Source: Bacillota bacterium
GTDB lineage: Bacteria; Bacillota; Clostridia; Oscillospirales; Ruminococcaceae
Direction of reading: 5' to 3'
DNA: 37,513 nt
NCBI GenBank assembly: GCA_023391005.1
Contig: JAEWBS010000048.1
Location: 1-37,513, forward strand
Shown: positions 30,970 through 37,513 of the stretch, one piece after another
Layout: every line of letters begins with the position of its first letter
How positions within the stretch are numbered: the first letter of the stretch is position 1
The notes under the pieces: model-generated
Told to the model about the DNA's origin: nothing
Database searches by the model: none
What the model saw: the letters and a program-made list of their open reading frames with translations, nothing else
Translations under genes and position numbers: made by a program

Positions 30970-31909
30970 AGTTGCCGGGTTTTGAGTTTAAGTTTGAGGC
31001 TTTATCATATATCGCTGCATCACCAAAGCTAAAATCTTTGCCATAATAAAAGGGTGAATTGACGATTTGCAGAGCGAGGTCATTATATGAAACTGTAAAT
31101 TCACCAGTGGCTCGATTTTTTTGACCTTTAGAGATATAATAAAAATCGTTGGTTGTATACTTAATCTTGGGTAAAATACCGTATTTGAGTAACCTGAAGT
31201 CCAACTCAGAGTCTGTAAATTTTGTAACACCATAATCTGAATAAGCGAGATTTTCAATCAAAACAGATTTCTTAAACTTTTGAGAAATTCGTTTGAAGAT
31301 GGCGAAGTCAAATCGCCTATATTGGTCGCTTTCCCCTGAATTAATATTTAGTTCTGTTGGAAAAGACGTTATACAAATAATAATTTTCCTAAAGTCTTTT
31401 AAGTCATCGGAAAATTTAGTTAGCATTGAACTGTAATCTGACACAGCTCTGCTTGCGTCGGTGGAACTAGTAACGGGTCCAGCATCGAGAAATAGATCAA
31501 CTTGGTTAGACTCAGTGTATAAATGAAGATTTTTAATCACTTCTTCGTTTGTTGGCCCTTCAAAGTCCTCTGGAATAGGTAATTTCACAGCAAACTGAGA
31601 TGTGCTGGCAGCGACATTATCAAAAATGTTTATATCATTATAGTAAACTAATGGCCAACACTGAATTGAATTGTCATTACAATATGCGATAAATTCTAAC
31701 AGTAAACTTCTTCTTTCATCATCGCATCTATAAGTGTCATAATAGATTTCTCCTTGGTAAAACGACTTCAAGTTAGTAAAAAAGTCAAAAGGCTTACAGT
31801 CGTCAATAATTTCTATGACTGGTACTAATCCGTCGTTTTGACGAATATGCTGTAAAGCTATTTGTTCTCCCTTCTTCCACTTTAATATTGGATAATAGCC
31901 TATTTTCAT
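30866..31909 (-). CDS. sce7725 / T4 beta-protein family protein
   Basis: The 347-residue product starts MKIGYYPILKWKKGEQIALQ and continues with VPVIEIIDD, the opening typical of the beta-protein family that includes sce7725-type proteins. It ends with NWVSYCANHHIAVVVEQLSS, a His-His pattern I associate with that family. ATG 31909 has GAGGTG about 7 bases upstream. In other genomes sce7725 and sce7726 genes are neighbours, which supports both calls. The gene is convergent with and overlaps the sce7726-like gene. The role is unknown; a T4 beta-like or defence role is inference. Confidence 0.7.
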   Translation of the reverse strand: MKIGYYPILKWKKGEQIALQHIRQNDGLVPVIEIIDDCKPFDFFTNLKSFYQGEIYYDTYRCDDERRSLLLEFIAYCNDNSIQCWPLVYYNDINIFDNVAASTSQFAVKLPIPEDFEGPTNEEVIKNLHLYTESNQVDLFLDAGPVTSSTDASRAVSDYSSMLTKFSDDLKDFRKIIICITSFPTELNINSGESDQYRRFDFAIFKRISQKFKKSVLIENLAYSDYGVTKFTDSELDFRLLKYGILPKIKYTTNDFYYISKGQKNRATGEFTVSYNDLALQIVNSPFYYGKDFSFGDAAIYDKASNLNSKPGNSTNWVSYCANHHIAVVVEQLSSLYDFLEHPLHNR

Positions 31910-31915
31910 CGACAC

Positions 31916-32104
31916 ACACCTCGTACTTTCTCATTTGATTGATAGTCTTTTACATAATTCTACCATAATTATCTTATTATTCCATAGGTTGTATTAACAA
32001 AATAATAGTGGTTTGTACAATATAATAAACAAAAATTATCTGAAAATAAAATTCTAGCGCCTCCCAACAGGGGCGCTTTTCTTATACCCAAAAGGAATAC
32101 CAAC
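31916..32104. other. AT-rich right flank of the cassette
   Basis: About 190 bases, strongly AT-rich, with no gene. It must hold the promoter of the minus-strand gene. It ends with a hairpin before the HNH gene, AGCGCCTC (32056-32063) with GGGGCGCT (32070-32077) and TTTCTTAT, a plus-strand terminator that could insulate the packaging genes. Confidence 0.55.
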
Positions 32105-32398
32105 ATGGCTAAATCATTTGCAAAAGCATTCTACAATTCAACAGTATGGCAAGCCTGCCGGGACAGTTACATCGCGTCGGTGTTCGGCCTGTGCGAGCGC
32201 TGCAACAAACCGGGCGATATCGTCCACCACAAAACCATTCTCACACCGCATAATATCAACGATCCCAGCGTCACGCTAAACCATGCGAGGCTGGAATATC
32301 TTTGCCAAGAATGCCACAATAAAGAGCACGCCGCGCGGCAGCAAGCGCGACCGCAGCGGTACAGGTGGGGGCCAGGCGGAACGGTACTCCCCCCTTAA
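32105..32398 (+). CDS. HNH endonuclease of the packaging module
   Basis: The 97-residue product has the HNH fold: CERCNKPGDIVHHKTIL, a central NINDPSVTLNHARLEYLCQE, and CHNKEH. The two Cys pairs bind zinc. HNH proteins just before terS-terL assist DNA cutting during head packaging in many HK97-like phages. AAAAGGAA precedes the ATG. Confidence 0.88.
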   Translation: MAKSFAKAFYNSTVWQACRDSYIASVFGLCERCNKPGDIVHHKTILTPHNINDPSVTLNHARLEYLCQECHNKEHAARQQARPQRYRWGPGGTVLPP

Positions 32399-32477
32399 AA
32401 ATTTTCAAACCTCAATGCCCCAAGACCGAGAGGGGCCTATCATTTTTCACCGCGGGGTCGCGAAAGGGGGTGTCCCA

Positions 32478-32828
32478 ATGGATAATAAGCCGAAAAAAAC
32501 TAAAGAAGATAGGATCAAGCGGGAGAAGACCAGACTTAACAGGATTTACAAGGCTTTAGAGTCGGGCAAGTATGCGCTCGCCTACCCGCTGATTGAAAAC
32601 GCTGCATTCATGCGCATTACGCTGGATGATTTGCAGGCGTCGCTCAACACCAACGGCTGCAGTGATGATTACCAGAACGGGGCCAACCAGTTCGGGAGGA
32701 AAGCCTCGGCGGAGCTGCAAGCCTACAACAGCCTGTTCAAGAATTACAACACCGTTATGGAGCGGCTTGAAAAGCTGCTGCCGCCGGAGCAGCGAAAGTC
32801 CAAGCTCGACGAGATGCGCGGCGAGTAA
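32478..32828 (+). CDS. terS: Terminase small subunit
   Basis: The 116-residue product is helical, with a basic N-terminus (KKTKEDRIKREKTRLNRIYK) and a C-terminal coiled region. AAAGGGGGTG precedes ATG 32478; the longer frame overlaps the HNH gene. It sits directly before the large subunit, which is the main reason for the call. Confidence 0.72.
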   Translation: MDNKPKKTKEDRIKREKTRLNRIYKALESGKYALAYPLIENAAFMRITLDDLQASLNTNGCSDDYQNGANQFGRKASAELQAYNSLFKNYNTVMERLEKLLPPEQRKSKLDEMRGE

Positions 32829-32840
32829 GGAGGGGTGCGG

Positions 32841-34487
32841 GTGAACTACATACTCGAGTATTATCAGAAAATCAAAGCCGGTGAAATCATCGTCGGCAAG
32901 TGGATTTTGCTGGTGTACGAATATATCGTGAGCGGGCTGGAAAACGGCTCGTTTTTCTTTTCCTCGAAAAAGGCGGGCAAGGCGATCCGCTTTGTTGAGA
33001 CGTTTTGCCACCATTGCGAGGGGCGCAGCGACCTTATACGGCTGGAACTGTGGCAAAAGGCGATTCTCTCCTGCACTTTCGGCATTGTTGATGCCGAGGG
33101 GCTGCGGGTGTTCCGTGAGGTCGTCATTGTCATGATGCGCAAGCAGGGCAAGACGCTTTTTGCCTCGGCGATCATTGCCTATATGGCTTATCTCGACGGC
33201 GAGTATGGCGCAAAGGTCTATTGCCTTGCGCCGAAGCTCGAGCAGGCCGCCATTGTCTATGATAATTTTTATCAGATGGTGGAAAAGGAACCCGAGCTGT
33301 CGCAACTAGCTAAGAAACGCCGGTCGGATATTTACATTGCGGACTATAACACCAGCATCAAACCCATCGCCTTTAATGCCAAGAAATCGGACGGTTTCAA
33401 CCCGCATTTGGTCATTTGCGACGAGATCGCGAGCTGGTCAGGCGAGGGCGGCCTGAGACAGTACGAGGTCATGAAGTCGGCGCTCGGGGCGCGCCGCCAG
33501 CCGTTGATTCTTTCTATCTCTACGGCGGGCTATGTCAATGATTCAATCTATGACGAGCTGATCAAGCGCGCCACGGCCTTTCTGTTGGGCAGCAGCCGCG
33601 AACGCCGCCTGCTGCCGTTTTTGTACATGGTCGACGATATCGACAAATGGAACGACATCAACGAGCTGCAAAAGGCGGGGCCGAATCTCGGCGTGTCGGT
33701 TTCGGTGGATTTCCTACTTGAGGAAATCGCGATCGCTGAAAACAGCCTCTCCAAGCGCGCCGAATTTATGGCAAAATACTGCAACATCAAGCAAAACGCA
33801 TCAGTCGCATGGCTGGACTATCAGACGGTGGACAAGGCCACGAAAAAGCGGTACAGCCTCGAGGATTTCCGTTCTTCCTATTGCGTCGGCGGTATCGACC
33901 TGTCGCAGACCACCGACCTGACCGCGTGCTGCGTGGTAATCGAGCGGGATGGGCGGCTCTATACTTTCGCGAAATCCTTCATGCCCGCGTCGCGGCTGGC
34001 GGCGGCGCAGGCAGAGGACGGCGTGCCGTATGATCTGTTCCGACAGCAGGGCCTTTTGCAGCTTTCGGGAGAAAACTACGTCGACTATCGGGACTGCCTG
34101 AACTGGTTTTGCATGCTGGTGGAAGAGTACGAGATTTTGCCGCTCAAGATCGGCTATGACCGTTACTCGGCGCAATATCTCATCGAGGAGATGAAACAGC
34201 ATGGCTTCCATATGGACGACGTGCACCAGGGCGAGAACCTGACGCCGGTTATTTGGGAAGTCGAGGGCATTCTTAAGGACGGCATGCTTGAGCTTGGGGA
34301 TAACGCGCTCTTAAAGGCGCATTTTCTCAATGTAGCGCTTAAGCAAAACAGCGAGACACGCAAGTATCGGCCGGTAAAGATCGGACAGCGCGAGCGTATA
34401 GACGGCTTCGTCGCCGTGATTGACGCCATGACAGTGCGTCAAAAGTGGTATGCCGACATCGGCGAGCAGCTAAAAAACGAGGGGTGA
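32841..34487 (+). CDS. terL: Terminase large subunit
   Basis: The 548-residue ATPase-nuclease packages DNA into proheads. It has a Walker A-like MMRKQGKTLFAS (about 106-117), Walker B LVICDEIASW, and a nuclease domain with GGIDLSQTTDLTACC (catalytic Asp), GYDRYSAQYL and the late acidic residue in VAVIDAMTVRQ. I use GTG 32841, 5-6 bases after GGAGGGG; GTG 32835 overlaps it. It follows terS and precedes the portal. Confidence 0.93.
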   Translation: MNYILEYYQKIKAGEIIVGKWILLVYEYIVSGLENGSFFFSSKKAGKAIRFVETFCHHCEGRSDLIRLELWQKAILSCTFGIVDAEGLRVFREVVIVMMRKQGKTLFASAIIAYMAYLDGEYGAKVYCLAPKLEQAAIVYDNFYQMVEKEPELSQLAKKRRSDIYIADYNTSIKPIAFNAKKSDGFNPHLVICDEIASWSGEGGLRQYEVMKSALGARRQPLILSISTAGYVNDSIYDELIKRATAFLLGSSRERRLLPFLYMVDDIDKWNDINELQKAGPNLGVSVSVDFLLEEIAIAENSLSKRAEFMAKYCNIKQNASVAWLDYQTVDKATKKRYSLEDFRSSYCVGGIDLSQTTDLTACCVVIERDGRLYTFAKSFMPASRLAAAQAEDGVPYDLFRQQGLLQLSGENYVDYRDCLNWFCMLVEEYEILPLKIGYDRYSAQYLIEEMKQHGFHMDDVHQGENLTPVIWEVEGILKDGMLELGDNALLKAHFLNVALKQNSETRKYRPVKIGQRERIDGFVAVIDAMTVRQKWYADIGEQLKNEG

Positions 34488-34491
34488 TTTT

Positions 34492-35634
34492 TTGGGACTT
34501 TTCGAGAGCCTTTTTAAACGGCCTGACCGCGCCAGCGACGCCGGGCAGTATTTTCAAACCCTGACGGCTTACCGCCCGGTGTTTACATCGTTTGAGGGCG
34601 GATTATATGAAATGGAGCTGACCCGCGCGGCGATTCACGCGGTGGCCAACCATGTCAGCAAACTACGGCCGGAGGTCATCGGGGCCGCAAAGCCGCATTT
34701 GGCTCGCACGCTCGTTTGCAGGCCGAATCCGTTTTCATCGACTCCGCAGTTTCTGTATCGGCTGGCGACTATTTTGTTGGTGAATAATACCGCCTTTATC
34801 GTGCCGATTGAGGATACTTACGGCGAAATAATCGGCTACTATCCGGCGCTGCCGCAGCTATGCGAGGTTATGGACGTGGGCGGCAGGCCGTACCTACGCT
34901 ACACATTTTCGAGCGGAAAACGGGCGACCATCGAATTAGAGCGGGCGGGCGTGCTGACGCTGCACCAGTATCGCGACGACTTTTTCGGTGAGACAAATGC
35001 GGCGATGCAGCCGACCATGCAGCTAATTCACACACAGAATCAAGGCATTCAGGAGGGCGTCAAGAATTCGGCCACTTTCCGCTTTATGGCGCAGTCCTCA
35101 AACTTCGCGAAGGGCAAGGACTTGGCTGACGAGCGCAAGCGTTTCACCACCGAGAATTTTACCGCAGAAGAATCGGGCGGGTTGCTGCTGTTCCCAAACA
35201 CTTATAGCAACATTCAGCAGATCAAGAGTCAACCATTTGTCGTAGAGGCCGCGCAGATGCAGGCCATTCAGGCGAACGTGTTTAACTACTTCGGGGTGAA
35301 CGAGGACATTTTGCAGAATAAGGCGATCGGCGACAGTTGGGCCGCGTTCTACGAGGGGCAGATTGAGCCGCTTTCAATCCAGATTTCCACCGTCATGACC
35401 AACATGACCTTTACCGACCGCGAGCGCTCGACCGGGAATCAGATATTCCTCACCGCTAACCGACTGCAATATATGACCAATAACGATAAGCTGCGGGTGT
35501 CAACCCTAATGTTCGATCGCGGGCTGATGAACCGCAACGAGATACGCGAAATTTGGAACCTGCCGCCGTTGGATGATGGCGACGGCTATTATATCCGCGG
35601 CGAATACCACCCGACAAAGGAGGAACCGCTTTGA
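34492..35634 (+). CDS. Portal protein (HK97-like)
   Basis: The 380-residue product forms the dodecameric portal through which DNA enters the head. It shows the family pattern: FESLFKRP at the start, RAAIHAVANHVSKLRPEVIG, RPNPFSSTPQFLYRL and YFGVNEDILQN near residues 265-275. The start is TTG 34492, with GAGGGGTGA upstream, 4 bases after the terL stop. Its stop overlaps the protease start (TTGA). Confidence 0.9.
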   Translation: MGLFESLFKRPDRASDAGQYFQTLTAYRPVFTSFEGGLYEMELTRAAIHAVANHVSKLRPEVIGAAKPHLARTLVCRPNPFSSTPQFLYRLATILLVNNTAFIVPIEDTYGEIIGYYPALPQLCEVMDVGGRPYLRYTFSSGKRATIELERAGVLTLHQYRDDFFGETNAAMQPTMQLIHTQNQGIQEGVKNSATFRFMAQSSNFAKGKDLADERKRFTTENFTAEESGGLLLFPNTYSNIQQIKSQPFVVEAAQMQAIQANVFNYFGVNEDILQNKAIGDSWAAFYEGQIEPLSIQISTVMTNMTFTDRERSTGNQIFLTANRLQYMTNNDKLRVSTLMFDRGLMNRNEIREIWNLPPLDDGDGYYIRGEYHPTKEEPL

Positions 35635-36218
35635 TCACAAAAGACAGGCAATACCGCACATTTGAAATCCGGGCTGCGGATGAGAGCATGACCGTCGAGG
35701 GTTATGCCGCGACCTTTGAAAAGCCGACCATTTTGTATGAATACGAAGGGGTCAAATATTACGAGGTCATTGCCCGGGGCGCTTTTACCGGCGCACAGAT
35801 GTCGGATGTCGTAATGAATTATAATCACGCAGGCAAGCCGGTTGCCCGTACCAAGAACAGCACTCTGATACTTACGGTCGACGATGTCGGCCTAAAGATC
35901 AGAGCCTACCTTTCCGGCACCGAGGAGGGGCGCAGGCTTTACGAAGAAATCAAGGGTGGATACATAGACAAAATGTCCTTTTCCTTCAAAGCTGACCCCG
36001 CCCGCGATAATTATGACCGGCTGACCCATACGCGGCGTATTGCTGGCTTCGAACGCATCTTTGATGTGGCGGCGGTCGATTTTCCAGCTTATGATAGCAC
36101 CAGCATTTCGGCGCGTTCCTTCTTTCAGGCGGAGGCCGAAAGGGAGGCGATGGAGGTCGCCCAGCACAGAAATGCAGCAAAACGATTAATTTTAAATTTA
36201 ACAACGGAGGGATTTTAG
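35631..36218 (+). CDS. Prohead protease (HK97 family)
   Basis: The 195-residue product matures the head by cutting the capsid delta domain. It has VEGYAATFEKPTILYEYEGV, the catalytic histidine in VVMNYNHAGKPVA and the serine in YIDKMSFSFKA. AAAGGAGG lies before TTG 35631. It lies between portal and capsid as expected. Confidence 0.9.
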   Translation: MITKDRQYRTFEIRAADESMTVEGYAATFEKPTILYEYEGVKYYEVIARGAFTGAQMSDVVMNYNHAGKPVARTKNSTLILTVDDVGLKIRAYLSGTEEGRRLYEEIKGGYIDKMSFSFKADPARDNYDRLTHTRRIAGFERIFDVAAVDFPAYDSTSISARSFFQAEAEREAMEVAQHRNAAKRLILNLTTEGF

Positions 36219-36220
36219 TA

Positions 36221-37342
36221 ATGAAAAAGAGAATTCAGGAAATTGAAGCCCGCCTGTCGGCCATTAAGGGTGAGGCGGCGAAGGATGGCGCGGACATTGA
36301 CGCGCTGACCAAGGAGGCGGGCGATCTGCAGGAAGAGCGCAAAGGCCTGCTGGATCAGGTTGAAAAGCGCCAGAAGTTGCTTGACAGCATTTCCGAGGGT
36401 GGCGCGGGTCAGGTGATCCGCAACTTTGGCGATGGGTCAGAGGCACGCAAGTATTCCGCCGATTCGCCCGAGTACCGCAGCGCGTTTTTTAAAAACCTGC
36501 TCGGCAAGGAACTGGACGCCGAAGAACGCGCCGCATTTACTCACCTGACCACCAATACCGCCGCCGTGCTGCCGACCACGACCCTGAATCAGATTTGGGA
36601 CTTGGTGAGCGGGCAGCATGCCATTATGGGCGATATCACCGTTTACCGCACAGGAACTATTCTTGAGGTGATTAAGCATACCACCGTCGTGCAGGGCAAG
36701 GCAAAGAAGGTTGTGGAGGGTGTCGCCAACGACGACGAGAAAAATACTTTCGTCAAGGTTACGCTTTCGGGCAACGACTTTTCCAAGAGCGTCGACATTT
36801 CTTATGCAATGGCCAAGATGTCCATCCCGGCGCTTGAGCAGTATCTGACCAATGAAATTGCCATGTCTCTCGGTGAGGCTATGGCGGAGGATGCAGTCAC
36901 GCAGATCGGTACCGACATGAATGCGGCGAACAAGGTGGAAAGCACCGGGGTAAAAACCTTGACGTTTGCCGAGGTCGCTAAACTGTTCGGTTCACTCAAG
37001 CGGGTGGGTGCGGTATCCGCCTACATGACCCGCGCAACTTTGTTTAATTACTTGGTGGCTATGTCGGACGCTTCGGGCAAGCCGATCTACCAGCCGAGCG
37101 CACAGGAGGGCGCTATGGGTATGATTCTCGGTGCGACTATTAAAATTGAGGATGCGGTAGCCGACAATGTTATTCTGGTGGGCGACCCCAAAAAGGTGAC
37201 CTATAACATAGTGCAGGACATCATGATTGAAACCGACCGCGACATCAAAAAGCATGTGCACACCTACAGCGGATATGCCCGTGGCGAGGGCGCGCTTATT
37301 GATGATTTGGCTTTTGCGCAGCTCACTATCAAGCAGGCTTAA
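36221..37342 (+). CDS. Major capsid protein (HK97-like)
   Basis: The 373-residue product has a coiled N-terminal delta domain (about 1-65, KKRIQEIEARLSAIKGEA) likely removed by the protease. The HK97-fold body includes FTHLTTNTAAVLPTTTLNQI and SVDISYAMAKMSIPALEQYL. GGAGGG precedes the ATG. Length and position both fit. Confidence 0.93.
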   Translation: MKKRIQEIEARLSAIKGEAAKDGADIDALTKEAGDLQEERKGLLDQVEKRQKLLDSISEGGAGQVIRNFGDGSEARKYSADSPEYRSAFFKNLLGKELDAEERAAFTHLTTNTAAVLPTTTLNQIWDLVSGQHAIMGDITVYRTGTILEVIKHTTVVQGKAKKVVEGVANDDEKNTFVKVTLSGNDFSKSVDISYAMAKMSIPALEQYLTNEIAMSLGEAMAEDAVTQIGTDMNAANKVESTGVKTLTFAEVAKLFGSLKRVGAVSAYMTRATLFNYLVAMSDASGKPIYQPSAQEGAMGMILGATIKIEDAVADNVILVGDPKKVTYNIVQDIMIETDRDIKKHVHTYSGYARGEGALIDDLAFAQLTIKQA

Positions 37343-37356
37343 TGGGGGTGGGCTAA

Positions 37357-37513
37357 ATGCTCGAAGCGGTCAAACTGGCGCTGCGAATCACAACCGCCTA
37401 CTTTGACAATGAGATCACCGATCTGATCGACGCCGCGCAAGCCGACTTGACGCTGTGCGGCGTCGACGCTGCCAAAGACGACCCGCTGATAAAGCGGGCC
37501 GTTGTGCTTTACT
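37357..37513 (+). CDS. Head-tail connector protein, 5' part
   Basis: Only the first 52 codons are inside the window: MLEAVKLALRITTAYFDNEI, then TDLIDAAQADLTLCGVD and IKRAVVLY. This matches the start of phage gp6-like head-tail connectors. GGGGGTGG lies upstream. It continues past the right edge. Confidence 0.8.
   Translation, partial: MLEAVKLALRITTAYFDNEITDLIDAAQADLTLCGVDAAKDDPLIKRAVVLY

Noticed and set aside
1..37513. CRISPR arrays, rRNA genes and insertion sequences
   Set aside because: No regularly spaced direct repeats with unique spacers, no rRNA sequence and no transposase were seen on either strand.

Overview
The window looks like the chromosome of an anaerobic Clostridia-type Firmicute, most likely near Oscillospirales/Ruminococcaceae. 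The reasons are the gene order secE-nusG-rplK-rplA, rplJ-rplL, zapA-dut-DUF4321-maf-mreBCD-mrdA-minD-mgsA and hisS-aspS, the L10 leader and T-box leader RNAs, strong AGGAGG ribosome binding sites, and a decarboxylase carboxyltransferase locus with separate gamma and biotin-carrier genes. The genus is inference.

Region 1 (1-3760) is the translation/transcription cluster: the end of rpmG, then secE, nusG, rplK and rplA, a terminator, a small PptA-like tautomerase gene, and a separately promoted rplJ-rplL unit with an L10 leader and a terminator hairpin. Region 2 (4064-12047) is a cell-division and cell-shape block: zapA, dut, a DUF4321 membrane protein, maf, mreB, then (after an internal terminator and a new promoter) mreC, mreD and mrdA, then minD and mgsA. 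Region 3 (12165-15730) is hisS-aspS behind a T-box. Region 4 (15772-16164) is a DUF2500-like gene ending at a bidirectional terminator. It faces a minus-strand operon (18599-16244) encoding an oxaloacetate-decarboxylase-type carboxyltransferase, its gamma-like membrane subunit and a biotin carrier protein. hflX (minus) and a DUF1638-like gene (plus) follow, divergently transcribed. Then come tRNA-Met and tRNA-Glu behind one strong promoter.

Region 5 (21027 to the right edge) is the left part of a siphovirus-like prophage placed just after tRNA-Glu. In order: tyrosine integrase and XRE repressor (minus), a Cro-like gene flanked by two matching operators, a BRO-type antirepressor, a run of small early genes, a replisome-organizer-like gene with a repeat tract at its 3' end, a gene-poor zone with structured repeats, a DNA-binding protein and a RinA/ArpU-like late regulator. 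The packaging/head module follows: HNH nuclease, small and large terminase, portal, HK97-type protease, HK97-type capsid and the start of a head-tail connector. attR and the tail, lysis and remaining genes lie outside the window.

The most interesting item is an AT-rich cassette (about 30215-32055) between the late regulator and the HNH/terminase genes. It carries two convergent genes resembling the sce7726 family (PD-(D/E)xK nuclease-like) and the sce7725/T4-beta family. Their 3' ends overlap by 104 bp. This looks like an accessory, possibly defensive, two-gene system carried by the prophage. Its function is inference.
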